A model generated the notes under the pieces. That model ran no database searches and was not told the origin of the DNA. It saw only the letters and a list, made by a program, of their open reading frames with translations. Shown one piece after another: positions 1-7,578 of a stretch of DNA of 32,291 nt; position 1 is the stretch's first letter, and every line of letters begins with the position of its first letter. The position numbers and the translations under genes are program-made. The stretch lies in NCBI GenBank assembly GCA_035995165.1, contig DASYKU010000004.1, positions 1 to 32,291 of the forward strand, in the 5' to 3' direction. The stretch is from Mycobacteriales bacterium. GTDB taxonomy: Bacteria; Actinomycetota; Actinomycetes; Mycobacteriales; CADCTP01.

Positions 1-169
1 CGCGACCGGCTGGTCCGCGGTCTGGCTGGACTCCGGCGGGCGGCTGTCCGGGCTGCTCGCGGTGGACCGGCCGCGGGACGCGACCCAGGCCCGCAAGGGG
101 ATCGACGCCGGCGCGGTCCCCGATCCCGCCCGCCTCGCCGATCCCGGCATCCCCCTCCGCACCACCTGA
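1..169 (+). CDS. FAD-dependent pyridine nucleotide-disulfide oxidoreductase, C-terminal fragment
   Basis: The open frame enters from the left edge (first full codon at base 2) and stops at TGA 167-169, giving 55 residues. It contains WLDSGGRLSGLLAVDRP followed by DPARLADPGIPL. This resembles the C-terminal reductase domain of ferredoxin/rubredoxin reductase-type flavoproteins, which typically end in a DPxxLADPxxPL pattern. The FAD and NAD domains would lie upstream, outside the window. The match rests only on this tail, so the electron partner and substrate cannot be named. Confidence 0.65.
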   Translation, partial: ATGWSAVWLDSGGRLSGLLAVDRPRDATQARKGIDAGAVPDPARLADPGIPLRTT

Positions 170-180
170 CCCCGGCTCCG

Positions 181-560
181 CCCGGGCCTGCCCGGGTCCG
201 TCCGGTGGTGGTGGGGCCTGCCCGGGTCCGTCCGGTGGTGGTGGGGCCTGCCCGGGCCCGTCCGGTGGTGGTGGGGCCTGCCCGGGCCCGTCCGGGGGTG
301 GTGGGGCCTGCCCGGGCCTGCCGGGCGGTGGTGGGGCCTGCCCGGCCTGCCGGGCGGTGGTGGGGCCTGCCGGCCTGTCGGGGGGTGGCGGGGCCTGCCT
401 GGGTCCGCCCGGGCGGTGGCGGGCCTGCCGGCCTGTCGGGGGGTGGCGGGCCTGCCCGGCTGTCGGACGTGGCGGGGGCTTGCCGGGCGGTGGCGGGGCC
501 TTGCCCGGGCGGTGGGGCGTGGTCGGGCGGTGGCGGGCCTGCTCGGCGGTGGCGGGACTC
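181..560. repeat. GC-rich tandem repeat tract, about 30-bp unit
   Basis: The first four or five copies are 30 bp with the core CCCGGGTCCGTCCGGTGGTG followed by GTGGGGCCTG. Later copies degenerate into 25-30 bp variants ending near 560. Because 30 is a multiple of three, repeated open frames run through the tract, but their low-complexity Gly/Pro/Ala/Arg products and lack of a ribosome binding site argue against coding. The region 170-630 between the flavoprotein tail and the hairpin at 632 holds nothing else I can recognise. Confidence 0.85.
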
Positions 561-631
561 GGGTGTGTGCCGGCGGTTGAGGCGGCCGCGCCTGGGGGCC
601 GGAGCCGGTCGCGCGGGGTGCCCTGAGGAAT

Positions 632-662
632 GGCTCCGACGGGACGGTGTCCCGTCGGAGCC
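632..662. terminator. Perfect 14-bp hairpin
   Basis: GGCTCCGACGGGAC (632-645) and its exact reverse complement (649-662) flank a 3-base loop. There is no T-tract, as is usual for GC-rich actinobacteria. It could terminate transcription from the left, or form the 5' end of a transcript reading into the palindromes at 664-699. Confidence 0.6.
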
Positions 663-663
663 G

Positions 664-699
664 TACCACTCCCAGAGGTAACTACCACTCTGAGTGGTA
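664..699. promoter_or_regulatory. Two tandem 17-bp palindromes, putative operator pair
   Basis: TACCACTCTGAGTGGTA at 683-699 is an exact palindrome with a single central base. TACCACTCCCAGAGGTA at 664-680 has the same left arm and a partly matching right arm. They are 2 bp apart (centres 19 bp apart), which suits two repressor dimers bound side by side. This AT-richer stretch stands out from its surroundings. The nearest downstream gene is the TPM protein at 948. The binding regulator is unknown. Confidence 0.6.
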
Positions 700-947
700 T
701 CGCTTCCGATGGACACCATCGGGCCGCACCACCGGCTCGACGACGGTAGGCCGGAGGGCTGGCCCAGGAGTGGCCCCCGAGCGGTCCGGCGGCGGGTCCG
801 CGGTGCCCCTCACCCGGGCCGCGGCGGGGGTGGGCGGGATGGCCGATGGCGGACAGGGGTGGGTCAATGTGGGTACGAACCGGAGACGACCCGCTACCGT
901 CGCAGTGCCCGGACCGTCCGATTCGTCGCTTGTCCCCGGAGGACGCC

Positions 948-1895
948 GTGCGCCGCACGATCACCGCGCTCGCCGCCGCAGCCGCCGTCATCCTGCTCGG
1001 GCCGGCCGCGGCCCTGGCCGCGCCGACGCCGGCAACGACGGCCCTGGCCGCGCCGACGCCGGCCACGACGGCCCTGGCCGCGCCGACGCCGGCCGCGACC
1101 GCTCCGCCCGGAGCCACGGCGTACCCGGCCCCTGCGGTCTGTGTCGACACCACCTCGACGCTGCCGGCCGCGACCTGCGCCCGGATCACCTCGGTCCTGG
1201 ACGCCGACGAGAAGGCCAGCCCGGAGAAGGACCAGACAGCGGTCGCGCTGGTGCCGACCACCGGCGACGCCTCGATCGAGGACTGGTCGACCGGGCTGTT
1301 CAACGCCTGGGGCGTCGGCCAGAAGACCGAGAACAACGGCGTGCTGCTGGTGATCGCGCTGGACGACCACCGGCTGCGCATCGCGACCGGCGACGGCCTG
1401 CGCAGCCGGCTGCCGGACGGGCAGGCCAGCGAGATCATCGGCGGCACGATCACCCCGCTGCTCAAGCAGGGCCGGACCGAGGACGCCGTGCTGGCCGGGC
1501 TGGACGGGATCCGGACCGCGCTCGGGCACGACGTGCTCACCACCCCGCTGGCCGCGCCCGGGACCACCGACGGGCTGGACGCCGACCCGTTGTTCGGCGA
1601 CCAGACCACGGAGGCCGTCGACGGCGACGGCGGCTCCGGCAATGCCGCCTGGCTCTGGATCCTGCTGCTGGTCGGGATCGCGGTGGTCGGCTGGGTGATG
1701 TCGCTGGCCCGCAGGTCCGGCCACACCGACGGCACCGACGACGACTCCTATCGGCGGCGGCGCTCGTACCGGTCCTTCGGCTCGTTCGGGTCGTCGAGCT
1801 CGTCCTCGCACCACAGCTCGTCCTCCTCACACCACTCCTCGGGCAGCTTCGGCGGCGGCCACTCCTCCGGCGGCGGCTCCTCCAGCAGCTGGTAA
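948..1895 (+). CDS. Secreted, membrane-anchored TPM-domain protein
   Basis: The 315-residue product begins with a signal-peptide-like segment (residues 1-25, VRRT then a hydrophobic Ala/Leu run). Three copies of a decapeptide ALAAPTPATT follow. A TPM (YgcG/Psb32-type) domain spans about 65-195, including NGVLLVIALDDHRLRIATGDG. A membrane helix lies at about 234-253, and the tail (274-315) is rich in Ser, His and Gly. TPM proteins are exported or membrane-tethered, with poorly defined roles in cell-envelope or photosystem maintenance. GTG 948 was chosen because GGAGG lies 5 bases upstream (938-942); upstream in-frame starts lack this and would bury the signal peptide. Two Cys residues (65 and 77) could form a disulfide outside the cell. 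Confidence 0.82.
   Translation: MRRTITALAAAAAVILLGPAAALAAPTPATTALAAPTPATTALAAPTPAATAPPGATAYPAPAVCVDTTSTLPAATCARITSVLDADEKASPEKDQTAVALVPTTGDASIEDWSTGLFNAWGVGQKTENNGVLLVIALDDHRLRIATGDGLRSRLPDGQASEIIGGTITPLLKQGRTEDAVLAGLDGIRTALGHDVLTTPLAAPGTTDGLDADPLFGDQTTEAVDGDGGSGNAAWLWILLLVGIAVVGWVMSLARRSGHTDGTDDDSYRRRRSYRSFGSFGSSSSSSHHSSSSSHHSSGSFGGGHSSGGGSSSSW
1011..1100 (+). repeat. Three in-frame 30-bp repeats inside the TPM gene
   Basis: Three almost identical 30-bp copies (1011-1040, 1041-1070, 1071-1100) encode an Ala/Pro/Thr-rich decapeptide right after the predicted signal peptide. The copies differ by only a few bases, pointing to recent slippage expansion of a linker. Confidence 0.9.
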
Positions 1896-2293
1896 CCCCG
1901 CCGCCGATCGCCCCCGAATTCACCGACCCGCCCGAGCGTCGGCGCCCCACCCGCCTCCGCCGCCCCGCCGCCCCCGCCCGTGTCCGGTGGTCCGGTGGTC
2001 CGGCTGTGGTCCGGTGGCTCGGTGGTCCGGCTGTGGTCCGGTGGCCCGAGCCACCGGCCGTGTCCGGTGGCTCGGTGGCTCGGCCGGGTCCGGCGGCCTG
2101 GCCGCCCGGCCGTGTCCGGCGGCCCGGTGGCCGCGTGGCGTCGGGTCCCGGCCCTGCTGACCGACCGGCGGTCAGCGCCCGGCTGCGTGGCAGAGGCCCC
2201 GCGGCCCCGACCGCGCGGGTCCCGGCCGCGGGTGCGGCCGGCCTGCGGTGGGTGGGGCCGCGGCGCCGGAGGCGGCATGGCACGCTGGACGGC
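1896..2293. repeat. Non-coding gap with 27-bp repeats
   Basis: This roughly 400-bp gap separates the TPM gene from the Rv2175c-like gene. Two adjacent 27-bp copies (1994-2020 and 2021-2047, core GGTGGTCCGGCTGTGGTCC) are flanked by degenerate GGTGGTCCGG-type copies over about 1980-2130. I see no convincing coding frame; the promoter for the 2294 gene probably lies in its last 150 bases. Confidence 0.7.
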
Positions 2294-2629
2294 GTGAGTA
2301 CGGAGTTCGAGTGGTTGACCGTCCCGGACGTGGCCGAGCGGCTCGGGGTCTCGGTGACGAAGGTGCATCAGTTCTTGCGGGAGGGCGGCCTGGCCGGGCA
2401 GCGGCGCGACGGCGTGCTGCGGATCCCGGCCAAGTTCGTGGCCGGCGACACGGTGGTCAAGGGCCTGACCGGCGTGCTGACCCTGCTGCACGACGGCGGG
2501 TACGACGACGAGGCCGCGATCCGCTGGCTGCACACCCCGGACGACTCGCTGCCCGGGACGCCGGTGGACGCGCTGCAGGCCGACCGCAGCCGCGAGGTCA
2601 AACGGCGGGCCCAGGCATTGGCCTTGTGA
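2294..2629 (+). CDS. Rv2175c-like HTH DNA-binding protein
   Basis: The 111-residue protein opens with VSTEFEWLTVPDVAERLGV, a winged helix-turn-helix of the excisionase/MerR type (VPDVAERLGVSVTKVHQFL, residues about 9-27). A conserved C-terminal half follows (GVLTLLHDGGYDDEAAIRWL and TPVDALQ). This is the family of M. tuberculosis Rv2175c, a DNA-binding protein known as a substrate of the Ser/Thr kinase PknL. The GTG start is set by homology; no strong Shine-Dalgarno is present. Its stop overlaps the thiS start (TGATG), so it heads the 2294-4181 run and may regulate it. That last point is inference. Confidence 0.8.
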   Translation: MSTEFEWLTVPDVAERLGVSVTKVHQFLREGGLAGQRRDGVLRIPAKFVAGDTVVKGLTGVLTLLHDGGYDDEAAIRWLHTPDDSLPGTPVDALQADRSREVKRRAQALAL

Positions 2630-2829
2630 TGCGGGTGACCGTGAACGGCGACGACCGCGACCTGCCCGAGGGCCTCGGCCTGGTCGCGCTGATCGAGCAG
2701 CTCGGCCTGCGGCCGGGGTCGATCGTGGTCGAGCGCAACGGCGACGCCCTGGTCCGCTCGGAGATGGACGCCGTCGTGCTGGCCGACGGCGACCGCCTGG
2801 AGCTGGTCCGCGCGGTCGCCGGTGGATAG
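2629..2829 (+). CDS. thiS: Sulfur carrier protein ThiS
   Basis: The 66-residue protein has the MoaD/ThiS beta-grasp pattern: [15 protein letters not shown] at the N-terminus, [14 protein letters not shown] in the middle, and [16 protein letters not shown] ending in the diagnostic Gly-Gly. That terminus is adenylylated and thiocarboxylated to donate sulfur for the thiazole ring of thiamine. The ATG overlaps the previous stop by one base, and the gene overlaps thiE by 8 bases. The usual thiG and thiO partners are not in the window, so thiazole synthase must be encoded elsewhere. Confidence 0.9.
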   Translation: MRVTVNGDDRDLPEGLGLVALIEQLGLRPGSIVVERNGDALVRSEMDAVVLADGDRLELVRAVAGG

Positions 2830-3451
2830 CCGGGAGCGGCTGGCCGGCGCGAAGCTCTACCTCTGCACGGATTCCCGGCGCGCGCAGGGCGACCTGGCCG
2901 AGTTCCTGGACGCGGCCCTGCGCGGCGGCGTCGACATCGTGCAGCTGCGGGAGAAGGGGCTGGAGGCGCGCGCGGAGCTGGCCCTGCTGGAGGTGTTCGC
3001 CGACGCCGCCCGCCGGCACGGCGCGCTCTGGGCCGTCAACGACCGCGCCGACCTCGCGGCCGTCTCACACACGGACGTGCTGCACCTCGGCCAGGACGAC
3101 CTCCCTGTCCCGGCCGCGCGCCGGATCATCGGCGCCGGCCCGCTCGTCGGCCGCTCGACCCACGACCGGGACCAGGTCGACGCGGCCGAGAAGGAGCCGG
3201 ACGTCGACTACTTCTGCGTCGGCCCGACCTGGCCGACCCCGACCAAGCCCGGCCGCCCCGCCCCGGGCCTGGACCTGACCCGGTACGCGGCCCACGTCGC
3301 CACCCGTCCCTGGTTCGCCATCGGCGGGATCGACGAGGCCCGGCTCGACGCGGTGATCGAGGCCGGCGCCCGGCGGGTCGTGGTGGTCCGGGCGATCACC
3401 GCGGCCGCCGACCCGGAGGCCGCGGCCCGGGCGCTGCGGGCCCGGCTGTGA
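2822..3451 (+). CDS. thiE: Thiamine phosphate synthase
   Basis: The 209-residue protein has the TIM-barrel signatures of Thi[61 protein letters not shown] and FAIGGID. It joins hydroxymethylpyrimidine diphosphate to the thiazole phosphate carboxylate to give thiamine phosphate. The GTG at 2822 lies inside the end of thiS, giving translational coupling, and its stop overlaps the crtYc start (GTGA). The length is normal for the family. Confidence 0.93.
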   Translation: MDSRERLAGAKLYLCTDSRRAQGDLAEFLDAALRGGVDIVQLREKGLEARAELALLEVFADAARRHGALWAVNDRADLAAVSHTDVLHLGQDDLPVPAARRIIGAGPLVGRSTHDRDQVDAAEKEPDVDYFCVGPTWPTPTKPGRPAPGLDLTRYAAHVATRPWFAIGGIDEARLDAVIEAGARRVVVVRAITAAADPEAAARALRARL

Positions 3452-3777
3452 GCCATCTCGCCTACGTCGCGGTCCTGGCCGGTTGCCTGCTCGGCACCGC
3501 CCCGCTGGAGATCGTGCTGCGGACCCGGGTCTACGCCCGCTGGCGGCGCTGGCTGCTCTCCCTGCTGCCCACCCTGGTCGTCTTCAGCGCCTGGGACCTG
3601 TACGCGATCCACGCCGGCCACTGGACGTACGACCTGCACCGGATGACCGGGCTGCTGCTGCCGGGCCGGCTGCCGCTGGACGAGGTGCTGTTCTTCCTGG
3701 TCACCCCGACCTGCGCGATCCTCGCCTTCGAGGCGGTGCGTGCGGTCCGCAGGTGGCCGGTCGGGGACGAGGGGTGA
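3448..3777 (+). CDS. crtYc: Lycopene cyclase subunit, CrtYc type
   Basis: The 109-residue integral membrane protein has three hydrophobic helices and the motifs of heterodimeric actinobacterial lycopene cyclases: [13 protein letters not shown] near the N-terminus, [17 protein letters not shown], and [14 protein letters not shown]. This subunit pairs with the CrtYd-type subunit encoded next to it to close ionone rings on lycopene. The GTG start overlaps the thiE stop by 4 bases, and the stop overlaps crtYd by 4 bases. Whether it cyclises one or both ends, and to beta or another ring type, cannot be read from the sequence. Confidence 0.85.
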   Translation: MSHLAYVAVLAGCLLGTAPLEIVLRTRVYARWRRWLLSLLPTLVVFSAWDLYAIHAGHWTYDLHRMTGLLLPGRLPLDEVLFFLVTPTCAILAFEAVRAVRRWPVGDEG

Positions 3778-4181
3778 CCTACACCCAGCTCGCGCTGATC
3801 GGCGTGGCCGGGGCGCTGCTGGTCGACACCGTCGTGCTGCGGACCTGGCTGATCCGGCGCCGGACGTACTGGACCGCGTACACGATCGTGGTGTTCTTCC
3901 AGCTGGTCACCAACGGGATCCTCACCGGCTTCGACATCGTCCGCTACGCCCCGGCCGCGATCCTGGGCTGGCGGATCGCGTACGCGCCGGTGGAGGACCT
4001 GCTGTTCGGGTACGCGATGGTGACGCTGACGCTCTCGACCTGGGTCTGGCTGGGCCGCCGCGGCGTCAGCCGGTCAGCAGGTCGGCCAGCTCGCCCGGCC
4101 GGGCGAGGAACGGCGAGTGGTCGCCGGGGAGCTCGACCACCTCGGCCGGCGCCGCCGACCGGGCCCAGTCCGCGTCGATGA
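3774..4181 (+). CDS. crtYd: Lycopene cyclase subunit, CrtYd type
   Basis: The first 97 or so residues are typical of CrtYd: RRRTYWTAYTIVVFFQLVTNGILTG-type helices, then GWRIAYAPVEDLLFGYAMVTLTLSTW, with the conserved P-x-E-D/E-x-x-F signature of the cyclase fold. It is the partner of CrtYc. After WLGRRGVS (about base 4063) the frame continues for some 38 Arg/Pro/Ala-rich residues that look unlike any cyclase and overlap the oppositely oriented hydrolase gene by 116 bases. Either the tail is a read-through into antisense sequence or an ancestral stop was lost. GTG 3774 is supported by the 4-base overlap. Confidence 0.8.
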   Translation: MTYTQLALIGVAGALLVDTVVLRTWLIRRRTYWTAYTIVVFFQLVTNGILTGFDIVRYAPAAILGWRIAYAPVEDLLFGYAMVTLTLSTWVWLGRRGVSRSAGRPARPAGRGTASGRRGARPPRPAPPTGPSPRR

Positions 4182-4722
4182 TCCTGTCGTCCCGGCAGAG
4201 CAGGTAGGTTCCGGACGGCCGCTCGGCCACCGGGCCGGGTTCGGCCGTGATCCGCCAGTGCTGCGGGCGCAACGCTCCGGCGGCCGCCCGGGCGACCGCC
4301 GGGGGAGAGTCCGGGTAGAGCCACTCGACGGCGGCGTCCGGGAGCCACTGCGTCGAGCCGTCCGGGTTGGCGGTCTGGCCGCGCCCGATCCCGCGGCGGG
4401 TCATCCGTTCGCCGGCCTTCGCGCGCTCGTCCACGCTGCGGCCGGGCTCGGGCAGCATCGCGGCCAGGTAGACGACCCGGCGCACCGGCCGGACGAGCGG
4501 CGCGACCAGGCCGGCCAGCGAGTGCGCGACCAGCACCACGTCGGTCTCGCCGGCCAGCGCGTCGTCGATCACCGCGGCGTACTCGGCCGCGCCGGCCTCC
4601 GGGTCGCCGATCGGCAGGTCCGGCGCGACGCAGCGGTGCCCGCGAGCATTCAGCTCGGCCGCGACCGCATCCCAGCACCAGCCGCCGTGCCAGGCCCCGT
4701 GCACCAGCGCGAAAGTCGCCAT
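4066..4722 (-). CDS. Alpha/beta hydrolase (esterase-like)
   Basis: The 218-residue product begins MATFALVHGAWHGGWCWDAV, the oxyanion HGxxH-type motif of the small alpha/beta hydrolases related to plant methyl esterases and hydroxynitrile lyases. The nucleophile Ser sits in VAHSLAG, the acid is probably the Asp pair in CRDDRIID, and the catalytic His is in GDHSPFLARP near the C-terminus. The triad is complete, so the enzyme should be active; the substrate is unknown. An ATG four codons upstream (4734) is an alternative start. It lies tail-to-tail with crtYd, and the two frames overlap by 116 bases. Confidence 0.82.
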   Translation of the reverse strand: MATFALVHGAWHGGWCWDAVAAELNARGHRCVAPDLPIGDPEAGAAEYAAVIDDALAGETDVVLVAHSLAGLVAPLVRPVRRVVYLAAMLPEPGRSVDERAKAGERMTRRGIGRGQTANPDGSTQWLPDAAVEWLYPDSPPAVARAAAGALRPQHWRITAEPGPVAERPSGTYLLCRDDRIIDADWARSAAPAEVVELPGDHSPFLARPGELADLLTG

Positions 4723-4734
4723 CCCAGCCAGCAT

Positions 4735-5056
4735 CCCACCCGTCAGCGCCCGGGCTGCCGGCGTCGCTCAGCGCCGGCGGCGCGCACCCGCAGGGCCCCG
4801 CTCAGCGGAGGCGCGGCACCCGGCGAGGGCACGCGCTCAGCGCGGGGCACGCACCCGCGGGGCCCGCTCGGCCGGGGCGCGCACCCGGCGGGGCGGAGGA
4901 CTGCGGAGCCCGCGCTCCCGCGGGGGCCCGCTCAGCGGGGCCGCGCACCCGGCCGGGGCGGGGACTGCGGAGCCCGCGCTCCCGCGGGGCGCCGCCCCCG
5001 GGAGCCCGCTCAGCGGGGGCGCACCCGATGGGGCGCGCACCGGCGGGAACCCCCGC
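4735..5056. repeat. Intergenic repeats with six copies of a 9-bp palindrome
   Basis: CGCTCAGCG occurs at 4765, 4799, 4834, 4929, 5007 and 5054; several copies extend to CCGCTCAGCGG. The last copy carries the crtB stop codon. A longer direct repeat (core GGACTGCGGAGCCCGCGCTC) occurs at 4898 and again at 4962. Open frames here are GC-rich artefacts. The hairpins could terminate crtB transcription or act as protein-binding sites. Confidence 0.8.
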
Positions 5057-5971
5057 TCAGCGACGGGCTGCGTACGCGCGCGCCAGACCCGGCACCGCGA
5101 CCCGGATCCGCTGCGCCGGCCCGACCGACACCCGCCGGTCCAGTACCTGGTAGTCGGCCCGCTCGACCTCGTCCAGGATCCCGCCGTAGAGCCGGACGGC
5201 GGTCCGGATGCAGTCCCGGCTGGTCGGGTCGAGCAGCCGGACGCCGGGCGCCGCGGCCCGGTAGAGCTCCCGCGTCCGCGCGATCTCGTACGCCAGCAGC
5301 CGCCGGACCGGCCCGTCCACCACCCCCCGGGCCAACCGCTCCCGGTCGACCCCGAACAGCGCGAGGTCCTCGCCCGGCAGATAGACCCGCCCCCGGCGCA
5401 GGTCCTCGCCGACGTCCCGGATGAAGTTCGACAGCTGGAAGGCGATCCCGAGATCGGCCGCGTACGGCTCGGCGATCTCCCGCGGCACCGTCGGCTCCAG
5501 CACCGGGACCATCTGCAGCCCGATCGCCGCCGCCGACCCCCAGACGTAGGTCAGCAGGTCCTCGTACGTCTCGTAGCCGGAGACCGTGAGGTCCATCCGC
5601 ATCGAGGCGAGGAAGTCCTCGAACAGCCCGAGCGGGATGTCCCAGCGCCGGACGGTGTCCACCACCGCGCGGCTGACCGGGTGGTCGGAGGAGCCGGTCC
5701 GGACCGCCTCCAGGAACCGGCCGCCCCAGTCCCGCAGCCACTCCGCCTTCTCCGCCGGGGTCAGCGTGGAGGCGAGGTCGTCGACGATCTCGTCCGCGTA
5801 CCGGGCGAAGCCGTAGAGCGCGTGCACGTACGGCCGCTTGGACGCGGGCAGCAGCAGCGTGGCCAGGTAGTAGGTCCGCCCGTGGGTCGCGTTCAGGCGC
5901 CGGCAGCGCTCGTACGACTCCCGCAGCGCCGGGTCGGTGATCCCGGCGGCGTCCAGCTCCCGGGCGCTCAC
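5057..5971 (-). CDS. crtB: Phytoene synthase
   Basis: The 304-residue product has the squalene/phytoene synthase fold: NATHGRTYYLATLLLP, the first Asp-rich motif DEIVD (residues 60-64), and the second Asp-rich motif in NFIRDVGEDLRRGRVYLP (DVGED 186-190). It condenses two geranylgeranyl diphosphates to phytoene. The GTG start overlaps the upstream mannosyltransferase stop (TAGTG), so crtB is the last gene of the run crtE, crtI, two glycosyltransferases, crtB. Length and motifs are complete. Confidence 0.95.
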   Translation of the reverse strand: MSARELDAAGITDPALRESYERCRRLNATHGRTYYLATLLLPASKRPYVHALYGFARYADEIVDDLASTLTPAEKAEWLRDWGGRFLEAVRTGSSDHPVSRAVVDTVRRWDIPLGLFEDFLASMRMDLTVSGYETYEDLLTYVWGSAAAIGLQMVPVLEPTVPREIAEPYAADLGIAFQLSNFIRDVGEDLRRGRVYLPGEDLALFGVDRERLARGVVDGPVRRLLAYEIARTRELYRAAAPGVRLLDPTSRDCIRTAVRLYGGILDEVERADYQVLDRRVSVGPAQRIRVAVPGLARAYAARR

Positions 5972-7578
5972 TACACGGAGGCTACCGGCTTCCCGAGATC
6001 GCGCCCGTTGACCGTGATCGGAGGGACGACCTGCGGGTTCACGGTCTCCACGACCCGCTCGGGCGGGCCGTCGGAAGGTTCGCCCGCAGTGCGCCCCAGC
6101 ACCGCGAAGGTGGCGACCGCGGCCGCCGTCGCCATCGCCAGCACCGGCGGGACCTCGAGGAAGAGGTTGGAGCCCTGCGGCGCGATCATCATCGACAGCC
6201 AGAAGCAGGCCCCGGCCGCGACCAGCCCGACCCGGCGGTCCAGCTTCGTCGCGCCGAGCAGCGTCAGCCCCCACAGCACGTACCAGGGCTGCACGACCGG
6301 GCCGAGGACCACGACGACCAGCAGCGCCAGCGCGGCGGCCCGGACCCAGCCGATCCGCCCGGCCTTGAGCCAGAGCCAGAGCAGGATCCCGGCGGTGGCG
6401 ACCTGCCCGATCAGCCGCGCGGCCGAGATCACCGGGTCCTGGTACGTGACGAAGTTGGGGATGCCCCGCAGCACCTCGACGAGCATGCCGATCCCGGTCG
6501 GGATCGACGTCCAGGCCACGACCTGGCCGGAGGCGTTGAGCTGGTTGATCCAGCCGAAGCCGAGCCCGGTCACCCCGGTCAGCAGCGCGATCGTCGCCGC
6601 TGCCACCGCCCCGGTCCGGACGCTGGCCCGCACCAGCACCCAGCGGCCGGTCAGCTGCCGGGCCCAGACCCAGGCCAGGAACGCGACCGCCACCGCGGCC
6701 GGCGCCTTGACCAGCACCGCGGCCGAGCAGAGCACGACCCCGAGCGCGACCCACCGTTCCTCGGTCGCCTCGATCGCGATCGTCAGCCCGGCTACGACCA
6801 GCCCGACCATCAGCGCGTCGTTGTGGCCGCCGGCGATGAAGTGCGCCAGCACCAGCGGGTTGGCGATGCCCAGCCAGATCGCGACCCTGGGGTCGCCGCC
6901 GGCCGCGCGGGCCAGCCGCGGCAGGTACTTCGCGGTCAGCAGCACGCCGGCCACCGCGAGCAGCCGCATGGCGAAGACCGTGGTCACCACCCGGTCGCCG
7001 GTCACCGTGGCCACGGCCCGCCCCAGCCCCAGGAACAGCGGCCCGTACGGCGCGGGGGTGTCGACCCACATCCCGGAGATCTCGTCCAGGAACGGACCCG
7101 GCAATGACACCGGTCCCACGCTGTACGGATCGAGCCCGGCGTGCGCGATCTGGGCCTGGGCGGCGTACGCGTACAGGTCCCGGCTGAAGAGCGGGACGCA
7201 GACCACGAGCGGGGCGGCCCAGAGCCCGGCGATCTTCAGCAGCCGGCCGGGGTCGGTGCCCTCCTCGCGGCGCAGCAGCGCGCGGCCGAGGTAGAGCCAG
7301 GCCATGCCGAGCACGGCCAGGCCGACGTAGACGAACGCGAGCGCGGCCTTCTCGCCGACGCCGTCGCGCAGCACCGCGATCACCGGGGTGCGCTTGACCG
7401 GGTCGTAGACGGGGGGAGCGCCGGCCCCTAGGGAGCCGAGCGCCAGCAGCGCCGAGCCGGCGAAGCCGACCAGCACGACCGTGCGGAGGTGCGCGGTGCC
7501 CCAGCCCGTCCACCGGGTCGTGGCGGCCCGGGCGAGGCGGGTCTCGCGGAGGGCGGCGACGGCCGCCGGGGCCGTCAC
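5971..7578 (-). CDS. Polyprenol-phosphomannose-dependent alpha-1,6-mannosyltransferase (MptA/MptB-like)
   Basis: The 535-residue polytopic membrane protein has about a dozen hydrophobic segments. The signature loop after the first helices reads FSRDLYAYAAQAQIAHAGLDPY, with the acidic residues typical of GT-C mannosyltransferases. Further family motifs are TPAPYGPLFLGLGR, NPLVLAHFIAGGHNDALMVG and VVQPWYVLWGL. Such enzymes extend the mannan core of lipomannan/lipoglycans outside the membrane using polyprenyl-phosphate mannose. GTG 7578 overlaps the preceding stop (GTGA). A possible alternative role, glycosylating another lipid such as the carotenoid, cannot be excluded given the location between crtI and crtB, but the family supports mannan synthesis. 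Confidence 0.85.
   Translation of the reverse strand: MTAPAAVAALRETRLARAATTRWTGWGTAHLRTVVLVGFAGSALLALGSLGAGAPPVYDPVKRTPVIAVLRDGVGEKAALAFVYVGLAVLGMAWLYLGRALLRREEGTDPGRLLKIAGLWAAPLVVCVPLFSRDLYAYAAQAQIAHAGLDPYSVGPVSLPGPFLDEISGMWVDTPAPYGPLFLGLGRAVATVTGDRVVTTVFAMRLLAVAGVLLTAKYLPRLARAAGGDPRVAIWLGIANPLVLAHFIAGGHNDALMVGLVVAGLTIAIEATEERWVALGVVLCSAAVLVKAPAAVAVAFLAWVWARQLTGRWVLVRASVRTGAVAAATIALLTGVTGLGFGWINQLNASGQVVAWTSIPTGIGMLVEVLRGIPNFVTYQDPVISAARLIGQVATAGILLWLWLKAGRIGWVRAAALALLVVVVLGPVVQPWYVLWGLTLLGATKLDRRVGLVAAGACFWLSMMIAPQGSNLFLEVPPVLAMATAAAVATFAVLGRTAGEPSDGPPERVVETVNPQVVPPITVNGRDLGKPVASV

Noticed and set aside
181-560. CRISPR array
   Set aside because: Repeats are contiguous without unique spacers, and no cas gene is present.
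205-681. Repeat-encoded Gly/Pro/Arg protein
   Set aside because: It is produced by the 30-bp tandem repeats, lacks a ribosome binding site and ends inside the palindromes.
647-2629. Single 660-residue frame covering the TPM gene and the Rv2175c-like gene
   Set aside because: Only the last 111 residues resemble a known family; the rest is Arg/Pro-rich antisense-like sequence in another frame of the TPM gene.
2248-2829. Fusion of upstream sequence to thiS
   Set aside because: The in-frame extension is an alternative frame of the Rv2175c-like gene; ThiS proteins are about 66 residues and start at ATG 2629.
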